55,282 bases of DNA from Thiobacillus sp. UBA3361 (GCA_002360535.1 DEQR01000074.1:1-55282), one strand, 5' to 3'; counted from the first letter of the stretch, positions 33,503 to 42,167 are shown. The notes: generated by a model not told the origin, from the letters alone. Numbers and translations: made by a program.

Positions 33503-34900
33503 TCATTCCTCGCCGCCCGCCTCCATGCCCAGTTCCTGAATCTTGCGTGTCAGGGTGTTGCGTCCCCAGCCGAGCAGGCTGGCGGCCTCGATACGGCGCC
33601 CGCCGGTATGCGCCAGGGCGACGCGGATCAGGGTCTTCTCGTATTCCTTGGTCAGGTCGTCGAGGATGCCGTGCTCACCGCGCGCCAGCCGCGCCTGGGC
33701 GGTGCGGGCGAGCACCTCGGCCCAGTCCTGGGTGGCGGCCTGGGCCGTGTCCATGGACTCCTCGGGCAAGTCCTTGGGCTCGATCACCTGGCCCGGGGCC
33801 ATGACGGTGAGCCAATGGCACAGGTTCTCCAACTGGCGCACGTTGCCGGGATAAGGCAGGGCGGACATGGCCTTGAGGGTCTCGTCCGACACCTGCTTGA
33901 CCTCCACGCCCAGTTCCTGGGCGCTCTTTTGCAGGAAGTGGCGCGCCAGCAGCGGGATGTCCTCGCGCCGCTCGCGCAGGGGCGGCAGCTTGACGCGGAT
34001 GACGTTGAGGCGGTGGAACAAATCCTCGCGGAACAGGCCCTGACGGACCCGTTCCTCCAGGTTCTGGTGGGTCGCGGCGATGACCCGCACGTTGACCCGG
34101 ATCGGTGCATGGCCGCCCACTCGGTAGAACTCGCCGTCAGCCAGCACACGCAGCAGGCGGGTTTGCAGGTCGGCGGGCATGTCGCCGATCTCGTCCAGGA
34201 ACAGGGTGCCACCGTCGGCCTGCTCGAAACGCCCGCGCCGCGAGGCGGCCGCGCCGGTGAAGGCGCCCCGTTCATGCCCGAACAGTTCGGACTCCAGCAA
34301 ATCCTTGGGGATGGCGGCGGTGTTGAGGGCGATGAAGGGTTTTTCGTGGCGCGGGCTGTGCCGGTGCAGGGCGCGCGCGACCAGTTCCTTGCCGGTGCCG
34401 GTCTCGCCGGTGATCAGCACCGTGGCGTGGCTCTGCGCCAGCCGACCGATGGCCCGGAAGACATCCTGCATGGCGGGCGCCTGGCCAAGCATGGATTGCA
34501 TGCTGATGCTCGCCTCGCCCGGTCCGCCCTCCTCCCGCCCGCCCTCTTCCAGGGCGCGGTGGATCAATTCCAGGGCGTGGTTGACGTCGAAGGGCTTGGG
34601 CAGGTACTCGAAGGCCCCGCCCTGAAAGGCGGAAACGGCGGAATCCAGGTCCGAGTAGGCAGTCATGACGATCACCGGCAGGCGCGGGTTGCGCGTCTTG
34701 ATGCGGTCCATCAGTTCCAGGCCGTCCATGCCCGGCATGCGGATGTCGGTGAGTATCGCGCCCGGCATCTCCCGTTCCAAGGCGCGCAGCGCCGCCTCGG
34801 CGGTGTCGAATATCCGGTGCGGCAGGTTCTCCCGCGTCAGGGCCTTGTCGAACACCCAGCGTATGGAGCGGTCGTCGTCGATAATCCAGATGGGTTTCAT
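33503..34900 (-). CDS. ntrC: Nitrogen regulation response regulator NtrC
   Basis: Sigma-54 activator of 465 residues. The receiver domain has phospho-site D52 (LTDIRMPGMDG). The AAA+ domain has Walker A GETGTGKE, the sigma-54 contact loop GAFTGA, and the Fis-type HTH at the C-terminus (GGRRIEAASLLGWGRNTLTRKI). Phosphorylated by NtrB at low glutamine, it activates nitrogen genes such as glnA, three genes upstream on the same strand. It starts at ATG 34900, 24 bases after the ntrB stop. Confidence 0.97.
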   Translation of the reverse strand: MKPIWIIDDDRSIRWVFDKALTRENLPHRIFDTAEAALRALEREMPGAILTDIRMPGMDGLELMDRIKTRNPRLPVIVMTAYSDLDSAVSAFQGGAFEYLPKPFDVNHALELIHRALEEGGREEGGPGEASISMQSMLGQAPAMQDVFRAIGRLAQSHATVLITGETGTGKELVARALHRHSPRHEKPFIALNTAAIPKDLLESELFGHERGAFTGAAASRRGRFEQADGGTLFLDEIGDMPADLQTRLLRVLADGEFYRVGGHAPIRVNVRVIAATHQNLEERVRQGLFREDLFHRLNVIRVKLPPLRERREDIPLLARHFLQKSAQELGVEVKQVSDETLKAMSALPYPGNVRQLENLCHWLTVMAPGQVIEPKDLPEESMDTAQAATQDWAEVLARTAQARLARGEHGILDDLTKEYEKTLIRVALAHTGGRRIEAASLLGWGRNTLTRKIQELGMEAGGEE

Positions 34901-34905
34901 GCGTC

Positions 34906-34993
34906 GGGGATCAGAGGTCAGGGATCAGGTCTCGGCGGACAGGGACAGGGGCGCCGCGGCGAATCCCTGGTCCCTGACCTCCGATCCCTGTAT
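34906..34993. repeat. Heptamer-repeat hairpin at the ntrB/ntrC junction
   Basis: Units of the form GGGATCA (about 34912-34932) and inverse TCCCTGA-type units (about 34967-34992) flank a core. It covers the ntrB-ntrC gap and the last 20 codons of ntrB. It has the same architecture as the elements at 641, 2121 and 24443. Confidence 0.6.
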
Positions 34994-36016
34994 CGGTAGA
35001 TAAATTGAGAAGCACGTGAAGCCCGGTTCGCTGACCATGTGGATCACACCCTCATGGCGCTGCACCAGGCTCTGGGCCAGGGTGAGGCCCACGCCGCTGC
35101 CACCCTCGCGACCAGAAACCAGGGGGAAGAACACCTTGTCCTGCATCTCTTCCGGAATGCCGGGGCCGTTGTCGATGACGTCCAGGCGCACCGCCAGCTT
35201 CCAGCGCTTCATGGCCAGGGTGACCTGGCGCGCCACACTGGTGCGCAGGGTGATGTCGCCGCGGCCCTCCATGGCCTGGGCGGCGTTGCGGGCGATGTTC
35301 AGCACCGCCTGGATGAGCTGTTCGGTGTCGCCGCGGACTTCCGGCAGGCTAATGTCGTAGTCCCTGTGCACGCTCAGGCCGGGGTACTCGGCCAAGAGCA
35401 GGCTGCGCACCCGCTCCAGGATTTCGTGGACGTTGACGGCATGGATCTCGGGCCGTTTGGCAGGTGTCAGCCAGCGATCCAGCAGGCCTTGCATGCGATT
35501 GGTTTCCTGGATGATGACCTGGGTGTACTCGGACAGTTCGGCACCGTTCAACTCGGCTTCCAGCAATTGCGCCGCTCCGCGGATGCCTCCCAGGGGATTG
35601 CGGATCTCGTGGGCCAGTTGACGCAGCAGCAACTGAACCGCCTGGGCCTGGGCCATGGCCTGCTCGTCGCGGGCGATGCGCATGCTGCTGCCCGCCGGGT
35701 GGAACTCCAGCACCACCGCGCCGGCCTCGTAATCCAGGGGGGTGACAGTCATGTTCAGGGTCAGCGCGTGTTCCGGGGTCTCGATGACCAAGTGGTGCTC
35801 CGTGAAGCTCATGTTCCTGAGCAGGGCGTCACCCACGGCCCGATCCAGGTCCGGGCAATGCCGGATAATCTCTCCCAGGGGGCGGTTCAGGGCGAGGGAA
35901 GCGGAAATGCCCAGCAGATTTTCCGCGGCAGGATTCATGTGCCGGATGACACGCTCATCGTCCAGCAGCAGGACGGCGGTGGCGAGGATGTCGAGGCCCG
36001 GAGCGGCGTATTTCAT
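34925..36016 (-). CDS. ntrB: Nitrogen regulation sensor kinase NtrB
   Basis: Cytoplasmic histidine kinase/phosphatase (363 residues) that controls NtrC in response to PII. The PAS domain spans about 5-105, the phospho-accepting H136 lies in LAHEIRNPLGG, and the ATPase has DNGPGI and SGVGLTLAQ boxes. The family usually ends just after IYLPI. Here 20 residues more (GSEVRDQGFAAAPLSLSAET) are encoded by a heptamer-repeat element, so the tail is probably a recent addition without function. It sits between a DUF4124 gene and ntrC. Confidence 0.95.
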   Translation of the reverse strand: MKYAAPGLDILATAVLLLDDERVIRHMNPAAENLLGISASLALNRPLGEIIRHCPDLDRAVGDALLRNMSFTEHHLVIETPEHALTLNMTVTPLDYEAGAVVLEFHPAGSSMRIARDEQAMAQAQAVQLLLRQLAHEIRNPLGGIRGAAQLLEAELNGAELSEYTQVIIQETNRMQGLLDRWLTPAKRPEIHAVNVHEILERVRSLLLAEYPGLSVHRDYDISLPEVRGDTEQLIQAVLNIARNAAQAMEGRGDITLRTSVARQVTLAMKRWKLAVRLDVIDNGPGIPEEMQDKVFFPLVSGREGGSGVGLTLAQSLVQRHEGVIHMVSEPGFTCFSIYLPIQGSEVRDQGFAAAPLSLSAET

Positions 36017-36097
36017 GAAGGCTGGGAATGAAGTGTTCCTCCCGAACTAGCAAGAAGCGAGCCAATGGGTATTGCGAGGGCGAGGGGACCCCAGCCG

Positions 36098-36547
36098 CTA
36101 GCGAATATGCGACAGCTCCTTGTTGAGCATCTCAATGTTCTTTTCATGCAGACGCACCGCATCGCCCAGCCTGGTCAGGTCCGAGCCGGGCTGGCGCGCC
36201 GCCTGGGACAAGGCGCGGCGGGCGGCGGTCAGATTGTTCTGCTCGCTGCGCAATTCCTCCAGCAGCAGTTGGCGGCGCATGTCGTCGCGGCGCGCCTGGG
36301 TTCCGGCATCAACCCGCGGGAAGTAACTGGGGGTACTGGTGGCTTTCCGTTTCTTGGTCGTCTTCGCGTCTCTGACCTGGCTCGCCCCTTCCGGCGCTGG
36401 GGTTTCAGGCGGCAATTCCAGCTTCTTGGCGCCCGGCTTGGGCATGTTGGTGTAGGTGACGTGCCCGCTGTCGTCCACGAATTTATAGATCTCCGCATGC
36501 ACCGGGAAGGTGCATATGGCCAAGGATAAAACTAAGGAATAACGCAT
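36098..36547 (-). CDS. DUF4124-domain exported protein with coiled-coil tail
   Basis: A 149-residue protein. A signal peptide spans residues 1-18 (cleavage near VHA/EIY), then a DUF4124 domain (IYKFVDDSGHVTYTNMPKPG), a basic linker, and a C-terminal coiled coil (about 85-149, RRDDMRRQLLLEELRSEQNN). It probably acts in the periplasm. The function of DUF4124 proteins is unknown, although they often lie near glnA/ntrBC in betaproteobacteria by my recollection. It follows the glnA terminator and precedes ntrB. Confidence 0.88.
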   Translation of the reverse strand: MRYSLVLSLAICTFPVHAEIYKFVDDSGHVTYTNMPKPGAKKLELPPETPAPEGASQVRDAKTTKKRKATSTPSYFPRVDAGTQARRDDMRRQLLLEELRSEQNNLTAARRALSQAARQPGSDLTRLGDAVRLHEKNIEMLNKELSHIR

Positions 36548-36610
36548 GCAGAGAATGCCGATGAAGGCGCAGGACGGAACCAGTGTAGGTCATGCCCCGA
36601 AGGCGGGGCA

Positions 36611-36637
36611 ATAAAAAAGGGCGGGTTGCCCCGCCCC
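36611..36637 (-). terminator. Rho-independent terminator after glnA
   Basis: On the minus strand a GC-rich stem (GGGCGGG/CCCGCCC, 36636-36630 with 36625-36619) with a four-base loop is followed by six T (36618-36613). It lies 26 bases beyond the glnA stop and separates glnA from the DUF4124-ntrBC genes. Confidence 0.85.
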
Positions 36638-36662
36638 TTGGCCATTCCGCGTGAGCCGACGC

Positions 36663-38072
36663 TCAGCAGGAATAGTACATGTCGAACTCGATGGGATGGG
36701 TTGTCATCCGCATGCGGGTGACGTCTTCCATCTTCAGCTCGATGTAGGCATCGATGAAGTCGTTGCTGAACACACCGCCGCGGGTGAGGAACTCGCGGTC
36801 CGCGTCCAGGTTCTCCAGGGCCATTTCGAGGGAATGGCAGACCTTCGGGATGGCGGCCTCTTCCTCGGGCGGCAGGTCGTACAGGTTCTTGTCGGCGGGA
36901 TCGCCGGGGTGGATCTTGTTCTGCACGCCGTCCAGGCCGGCCATCATCATGGCGCTGAAGGCCAGGTAGGGGTTGGCGATCGGATCGGGGAAACGCACCT
37001 CGATGCGGCGGGCCTTGTCGCTGGCCACGTGGGGGATACGGATGGAGGCGGAACGGTTACGCGCCGAGTAAGCCAGCATCACCGGGGCTTCGAAGCCGGG
37101 CACCAGACGCTTGTAGGAGTTGGTGCCGGGGTTGGTGATGGCGTTCAGGGCCTTGGCGTGCTTGATGATGCCGCCGATGTAGTACAGGGCGAACTCGGAC
37201 AGGCCGGCGTAGCCGTTGCCGGCGAACAGGTTCTTGCCGTCCTTCCAGATGGACTGGTGGCAGTGCATGCCGGAGCCGTTGTCGCCGACGATGGGCTTGG
37301 GCATGAAGGTGGCGGTCTTACCGTAGGCGTGGGCGACGTTGTGCACCACGTACTTCAGGATCTGGGTCCAGTCGGCGCGCTTGGTCAGGCTGCTGAACAT
37401 GGTGCCGATCTCGCACTGACCGGCGGTGGCCACTTCGTGGTGGTGCACCTCGACGGGCACGCCCATGTCTTCCAGGGCCAGGCACATGGCGGAACGGATG
37501 TCCTGCAGGCTGTCGATGGGGGGGACGGGGAAGTAGCCGCCCTTCACCTTGGGACGGTGGCCCAGGTTGCCGGCCTCGGTCTGCTCGCGGGAGGCCCAGG
37601 CGGCTTCCTCGGAGTCCAGACGCACGGCGCAACCGGACATGTCGTCATGCCAGGTCACGGAATCGAAAATGAAGAATTCGGGCTCGGGGCCGAAATAGAC
37701 GGAGTCGCCGACACCGCTGGACTTCAAATAGGCCTCGGCGCGCTTGGCCAGGGAGCGGGGATCGCGGTCGTAGCCCTTGCCGGTATCCGGCTCGATGACG
37801 TCGCAGGTCAGGATCAGGGTGGGCTCGTCCATGAAGGGATCGATGTTGGCGGTGTCCGGGTCGGGCATCAGCAACATGTCGGAGGCCTGGATGCCCTTCC
37901 AGCCGGCAATGGAGGAGCCGTCGAAGGCGTGGCCCTCGGAGAACTTGTCGTCGCCGAAAGCGGAAACGGGCACGGAGACGTGCTGCTCCTTGCCGCGGGT
38001 ATCGGTAAACCGGAAATCGACGAATTTGACGTCGTTTTCCTCAATCATCTTCATTACATCGGCGACCGCCAT
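36663..38072 (-). CDS. glnA: Glutamine synthetase type I (GlnA)
   Basis: Makes glutamine from glutamate, ammonia and ATP; a dodecamer in the cytoplasm. It has 469 residues, full length. The adenylylation site is Y398 (NLYDLPPEE), so activity should be controlled by GlnE. Typical motifs are present: VKFVDFRFTDTRG, FDGSSIAGWKGI, GSGMHCHQS and KRLVPGFEAPV. ATG 38072 has AGGAG six bases upstream. It is preceded by a sigma-54 promoter with two NtrC-type sites and followed by a strong terminator. Confidence 0.98.
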   Translation of the reverse strand: MAVADVMKMIEENDVKFVDFRFTDTRGKEQHVSVPVSAFGDDKFSEGHAFDGSSIAGWKGIQASDMLLMPDPDTANIDPFMDEPTLILTCDVIEPDTGKGYDRDPRSLAKRAEAYLKSSGVGDSVYFGPEPEFFIFDSVTWHDDMSGCAVRLDSEEAAWASREQTEAGNLGHRPKVKGGYFPVPPIDSLQDIRSAMCLALEDMGVPVEVHHHEVATAGQCEIGTMFSSLTKRADWTQILKYVVHNVAHAYGKTATFMPKPIVGDNGSGMHCHQSIWKDGKNLFAGNGYAGLSEFALYYIGGIIKHAKALNAITNPGTNSYKRLVPGFEAPVMLAYSARNRSASIRIPHVASDKARRIEVRFPDPIANPYLAFSAMMMAGLDGVQNKIHPGDPADKNLYDLPPEEEAAIPKVCHSLEMALENLDADREFLTRGGVFSNDFIDAYIELKMEDVTRMRMTTHPIEFDMYYSC

Positions 38073-38125
38073 ATTCTGCTCCTAATCAGAGATTGCACAG
38101 TTGTGTAAAACACGGGCACGATTTA

Positions 38126-38141
38126 AGCACGTACCATGCCA
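38126..38141 (-). promoter_or_regulatory. Sigma-54 promoter of glnA
   Basis: On the minus strand TGGCATGGTACGTGCT has the invariant GG (38140-38139) and GC (38128-38127) with exactly ten bases between them. The -24 element TGGCA is perfect and the -12 is GTGCT rather than TTGCW. The start site would be near 38115, about 40 bases before the glnA ATG. Confidence 0.75.
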
Positions 38142-38239
38142 GGCTATACCCGCTTAGCCGGAGCATTGTGCCATAAGCCCGCATCAAGCCCTATGCGCCA
38201 GCGTGGAAAAATCGCGTGGTGCCGATGCAGAAAAACGAG

Positions 38240-38276
38240 TGCACTATTGCGGTGCCTTTCGCACTTCAATGGTGCG
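38240..38276. promoter_or_regulatory. Two NtrC-type enhancer sites upstream of glnA
   Basis: TGCACTATTGCGGTGCC (38240-38256) and CGCACTTCAATGGTGCG (38260-38276) both have GCAC-N7-GTGC, the NtrC half-sites, and start 20 bases apart, so they lie on the same helix face. They sit about 130-155 bases upstream of the predicted glnA start site, a usual distance for NtrC enhancers. They also lie just upstream of aroE on the other strand. Confidence 0.75.
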
Positions 38277-38333
38277 CGTCATATCCTCTTGGCACCGCTT
38301 ACAATAATTGCCAATGCTCAACCCTTCCTCGTC

Positions 38334-39131
38334 ATGACTGACCATTACGCGGTATTCGGAAATCCCATCCAGCATTCCAAGTCCCCCCGCATCCATGCGG
38401 AATTCGCCCGCCAGACCCGCCAAGACCTGACCTATGCCGCCCTGCTCGCACCCACGGACGGGTTTGCCGAGTGCGTGGCCGCATTCCGCGCCGGTGGCGG
38501 CACGGGCGCCAACGTCACGGTGCCGTTCAAGGAGCAGGCCTTTGCCTTGTCCAACCGCCGCACCGACCGGGCCGAGGCGGCCGGCGCGGTGAATACCCTG
38601 ACATTCACGCCCGCCGAAATCCTGGGCGATAACACCGACGGCGCCGGACTGGTACGCGACCTGGCCGCCAACCTGGGCCTGGACCTGGCCGGCATGCGCA
38701 TCCTGCTCATGGGTGCGGGCGGCGCGGCGCGCGGGGTGGTCCTGCCGTTGCTGGCGCAGGCGCCGGTGCGGCTGTTCATCGCCAACCGCACGGCGGACAA
38801 GGCGCTGGCCCTGGCCGGCCATTTCGGCTGCACGGGCGGCGGTTATGCCGACCTACCCGGGGGCGGCTTCGATTTGGTCATCAACGCCACCGCGGCCAGC
38901 CTGGCGGGAGACCTGCCCCCCCTGCCCGACGATGTCTTCGCGGCCGATGCCCTGGCCTACGACATGATGTACGGCCGCGACACGCCCTTCCTGGATTTTG
39001 CCCGCCGGCGCGGCGCGCGTACGGCGGACGGGCTCGGCATGCTGGTGGAGCAGGCCGCCGAGGCGTTTCAGCTTTGGCGGGGGGTGCGCCCGGATACCGA
39101 GCCGGTCATCGCCGCCCTGCGCGACGGCTGA
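38334..39131 (+). CDS. aroE: Shikimate dehydrogenase AroE
   Basis: NADPH-dependent reduction of 3-dehydroshikimate to shikimate in aromatic amino acid synthesis. It has 265 residues. The substrate site has SKSPRIH, the catalytic Lys is in VTVPFKEQA and Asp in GDNTDGAG. The nucleotide loop is GAGGAARG followed by NRT (NADP-type). ATG 38334 (MTDHYAVFGNPIQHSKSP) fits the family. The ORF extension to 38136 reads into the glnA control region. It overlaps mtgA by one base. Confidence 0.96.
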   Translation: MTDHYAVFGNPIQHSKSPRIHAEFARQTRQDLTYAALLAPTDGFAECVAAFRAGGGTGANVTVPFKEQAFALSNRRTDRAEAAGAVNTLTFTPAEILGDNTDGAGLVRDLAANLGLDLAGMRILLMGAGGAARGVVLPLLAQAPVRLFIANRTADKALALAGHFGCTGGGYADLPGGGFDLVINATAASLAGDLPPLPDDVFAADALAYDMMYGRDTPFLDFARRRGARTADGLGMLVEQAAEAFQLWRGVRPDTEPVIAALRDG

Positions 39132-39844
39132 TGGCCGTCCGCCGTAAGAGGGGCTGGTGGCGGCTGCTGCTGAAGGCCGCGCTTCTCACGCTGGGCCTGC
39201 TGCTCCTGGTCCAGGCTTGGTTCTTCCTACACGTGCTGTGGTGGAATTATTTCAACCCCTCCAACACCGCCTTCATGGAGGCCGGTCTGGCGCGTCTGCA
39301 GGAGAAGAACCCGGAAGCGGAACTGCGCCACCGGTGGGTGGACTACAACCGCATCTCCCGGCACCTGAAGCGCGCCGTGGTAGCCGCCGAGGACAGCCGC
39401 TTCATCGCCCACGAGGGCTTCGATTGGGAGGGCATCGAGACCGCCTTCGAGAAGAACCTGAAGAAGGGCCGCATCGTGGCCGGCGGCTCCACCATCAGCC
39501 AGCAATTGGCCAAGAACCTATTCCTGTCCGCCAGCCGCAACCCACTGCGCAAGCTGCAGGAGGCGGCCATCACGGTAATGATCGAACAGGTGTGGAGCAA
39601 GCGGCGCATCCTGGAGGTCTATCTGAACGTCATCGAATGGGGCAACGGCATCTACGGTGCCGAGGCCGCCTCGCGCCGCTATTTCAAGGGCAACGCCGCC
39701 ACGGTCGGTCCAGACCAGGCCGCGCTGCTGGCCGCCATGATCCCCAACCCGCGCTACTACGAGACCCACCGCGCGGCGCGCGGCCTGCTCAAGCGCAAGG
39801 CCATCATTGAGCGGCGCATGGGGATGGTGTCGGTGCCGAAATGA
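39131..39844 (+). CDS. mtgA: Monofunctional peptidoglycan glycosyltransferase MtgA
   Basis: Polymerises lipid II into glycan strands. It has 237 residues, with one N-terminal membrane helix (about 9-30) and a GT51 domain in the periplasm. The catalytic Glu is E87 (AAEDSRFIAHEGFDW). Other family motifs are GGSTISQQLAKNLF, EQVWSKRRILEVYLN and GNGIYGAEAASRRYF. There is no transpeptidase domain. Its start overlaps the aroE stop (TGATG), so the two are translationally coupled. Confidence 0.96.
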   Translation: MAVRRKRGWWRLLLKAALLTLGLLLLVQAWFFLHVLWWNYFNPSNTAFMEAGLARLQEKNPEAELRHRWVDYNRISRHLKRAVVAAEDSRFIAHEGFDWEGIETAFEKNLKKGRIVAGGSTISQQLAKNLFLSASRNPLRKLQEAAITVMIEQVWSKRRILEVYLNVIEWGNGIYGAEAASRRYFKGNAATVGPDQAALLAAMIPNPRYYETHRAARGLLKRKAIIERRMGMVSVPK

Positions 39845-39875
39845 GCGTGGGAGACTAGAATCGGCGTAATGAAAG

Positions 39876-40688
39876 ATGGAGCTCAGGGTGAACTCTGACA
39901 ATCTCGTGGAAATCTCCGACCTGCATTTCAGCTACGGAGAACGGGTCATACTGGACGGGGTCGATATCGCCATCCCTCGCGGGCGGGTGGTGGCCGTCAT
40001 GGGCTCCAGCGGCTGCGGCAAGAGCACCCTGCTGCACCTGATCGGCGGGCAGTTGCAGCCCCAGGCCGGGCGGGTGGTGGTCGATGGCCAGACGGTCCAC
40101 GAACTGGGCAACGATGATCTCTACCGGCTGCGCCGCAAGATGGGCATGATGTTCCAGGAGAGCGGGCTGTTTTCCGACCTGACGGTGTTCGAGAACATCG
40201 CCTTCCCCATGCGCGAGCATACCGACCTGCCGGAACCCATGATCCGCGACCTGGTGCTCATGAAGCTGCACGCGGTGGGGCTGCGCGGCGCGCACGGCCT
40301 GCAGACCGGCGAGCTGTCCGGCGGCATGTCCCGGCGCGTGGCCCTGGCCCGGGCCATCGCCCTGGACCCCATGTTGATCATGTACGACGAACCCTTCGCG
40401 GGACTGGATCCCATCTCCCTGAACGTCATCGCCAATATCATCCGCCGCCTCAACGACGCCCTCGGGGTGACCACCATCATGGTCACCTACGACGTGGCCG
40501 AGTCACTGAAGGTGGCGGACTACTGTTATTTTCTGAACGACGGGAAGGTGGTGGCGCACGGCTCGACCCAGGAGATCATCGCCTCAGAACACCCCTTCGT
40601 GCGCCAGTTCATAGACGGCGAGGCGGACGGGCCGGTGCGATTCCACTACCCGGCCAGTCAGATCGTTCAGGAATTCCGTCTGGGCTAG
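39876..40688 (+). CDS. mlaF: ABC transporter ATPase, MlaF-like (phospholipid trafficking)
   Basis: A 270-residue ATPase with Walker A GSSGCGKST, signature LSGGMSRRVALARA and Walker B LIMYDEPFAGLDP. The C-terminal FVRQFIDGEADGPVRFHYPA stretch is the MlaF signature; in the Mla system it powers phospholipid transport between the membranes. The H-loop position is Tyr (Y205 in VTYDVAESLKVAD) instead of His, which I believe is common in betaproteobacterial MlaF. No mlaE or mlaD follows: nuoN is convergent 33 bases on, so the partners must be elsewhere or lost. Start ATG 39876, or GTG 39888. Confidence 0.88.
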   Translation: MELRVNSDNLVEISDLHFSYGERVILDGVDIAIPRGRVVAVMGSSGCGKSTLLHLIGGQLQPQAGRVVVDGQTVHELGNDDLYRLRRKMGMMFQESGLFSDLTVFENIAFPMREHTDLPEPMIRDLVLMKLHAVGLRGAHGLQTGELSGGMSRRVALARAIALDPMLIMYDEPFAGLDPISLNVIANIIRRLNDALGVTTIMVTYDVAESLKVADYCYFLNDGKVVAHGSTQEIIASEHPFVRQFIDGEADGPVRFHYPASQIVQEFRLG

Positions 40689-40701
40689 TTCGGCGGCGAC
40701 C

Positions 40702-40716
40702 GGCGGGCCGCCCGCC
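40702..40716. terminator. Hairpin between convergent mlaF and nuoN
   Basis: GGCGGGC (40702-40708) and GCCCGCC (40710-40716) form a compact perfect inverted repeat in the 33-base gap between two convergent genes. There is no T-run, so a rho-independent role is weak, but it may help to block read-through from both sides. Confidence 0.4.
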
Positions 40717-40721
40717 CGTCT

Positions 40722-42167
40722 CTATTGCAGGGACAACTGCATGGCGTTGGCGCACAACGCCATCAACGGCTGCGGCGCCAGGCCCAGCAGCAGCACCGCC
40801 AGGCCGTTCAGGGACAGCAGCATGCGGGCATCGCCCGCCTCGGCGGCCACCGCTCCGGTGCTGTGGGGCGCATCGAAGTACATCAGCTTGATGACCCGCA
40901 GGTAGTAGAAGGCGCCGATCAGGGAGAACAGCACCGCCAACACCGCCAGCCAGACCAGGCCGGCACCCACCAGGGACTGGAGGATGGTCAATTTGGCGTA
41001 GAAACCGACGAAGGGTGGGATGCCGGCCATGGAGAACATGAGGATGCCCATCACCGCCGCCAACCAGGGGCTGCGGCTGTTGAGGCCCTTGTAGTCATCC
41101 AGGTTCTCGGCCTCGTAGCCGGCCCGCGACAAATAAACCACCATGCCGAAGCCGCCCAGGCTCATGAGCACGTAGGCGATGGCATAGAACATAGCCGCGC
41201 TGTAGCCGGCGAAGGTACCGGCCAGAATGCCCAGCAGCAGGAAACCCATGTGGGAGATGGTCGAATAGGCCAGCATGCGTTTGATGTTGGTCTGCATGAT
41301 GGCAGCCAGGTTGCCGATGGCCATGGACAACACCGCCATCACCGCCAGCATCTGCTGCCAGTCGCCGTGGGCCGGCTCCAGGCCGTCCACCAGCAGGCGC
41401 ATGGCGAAGGCGAAGGCGGCCAGCTTGGGGGCGGTGCCGATGAACAGGGTCACCGCCGTGGGGGCGCCGTGGTAGACATCGGGCACCCACATGTGGAATG
41501 GCGCGTTGCCCAGCTTGAAGCCCAGGCCGGCGACGACGAACACCAGGCCGAAGGCCAGCACCACCGGGCTGCTCACCCCCTCGCGCAGGGCAGCGGAGAT
41601 CTGCGCCAGATCCAGGGTGCCGGTCAGCCCGTAGAGCATGGACATGCCGTAGAGCAGCAGGCCGGAGGCCAGGGCGCCCAGCACGAAATACTTCATCGCC
41701 GCCTCCACCGCCGCCTGCGACTCCCGGTGCAGGGCGACCATGGCATACAGGGACAGGGACAGCAGTTCCAGGCCCAGGTAGAGCGTGAGCAGGTGGCTGG
41801 CGGAGATCATGACCATCATGCCCAGTACGGCGAACAGCACCAGGGCGAAATACTCGCCCTTGAAGATACCCCGCTCCGCCAGGTAGCCGCGCGAATAAAC
41901 GACCGCGGTGATGGCCGCCAGGTAGGTCATGAGCTTGAGCACGTCGCCCATGGCGTCGTCCACGAACATGCCGTTGAAGGTGTGGACGCTCATCTCCCCG
42001 CCGGTGAAGGCCGTCACGCCCGCCGCCCCGAGCAGGGTCAGCAGGGTCAGGACATAGGCGGCCTTGGCGTCCTTGAAAAAGGCCTCGATCACCAGGATCA
42101 CGCAGGCCAGGGTGAGGACCAGGATTTCCGGCAGGGCCGGCAGCAGGTCGGGCAGGGGATAGGTCAT
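40722..42167 (-). CDS. nuoN: NADH-quinone oxidoreductase subunit N
   Basis: Antiporter-like membrane subunit of complex I, 481 residues with about 14 helices. Proton-channel residues lie in the conserved GLELLSLSLYAMVA and KYFVLGALASGLLLYG stretches and in the HMWVPDVYHGAPT loop. ATG 42167 has GGGAGC upstream. It is last of the nuo operon, 84 bases after nuoM, with an intergenic palindrome in the gap. Confidence 0.97.
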   Translation of the reverse strand: MTYPLPDLLPALPEILVLTLACVILVIEAFFKDAKAAYVLTLLTLLGAAGVTAFTGGEMSVHTFNGMFVDDAMGDVLKLMTYLAAITAVVYSRGYLAERGIFKGEYFALVLFAVLGMMVMISASHLLTLYLGLELLSLSLYAMVALHRESQAAVEAAMKYFVLGALASGLLLYGMSMLYGLTGTLDLAQISAALREGVSSPVVLAFGLVFVVAGLGFKLGNAPFHMWVPDVYHGAPTAVTLFIGTAPKLAAFAFAMRLLVDGLEPAHGDWQQMLAVMAVLSMAIGNLAAIMQTNIKRMLAYSTISHMGFLLLGILAGTFAGYSAAMFYAIAYVLMSLGGFGMVVYLSRAGYEAENLDDYKGLNSRSPWLAAVMGILMFSMAGIPPFVGFYAKLTILQSLVGAGLVWLAVLAVLFSLIGAFYYLRVIKLMYFDAPHSTGAVAAEAGDARMLLSLNGLAVLLLGLAPQPLMALCANAMQLSLQ

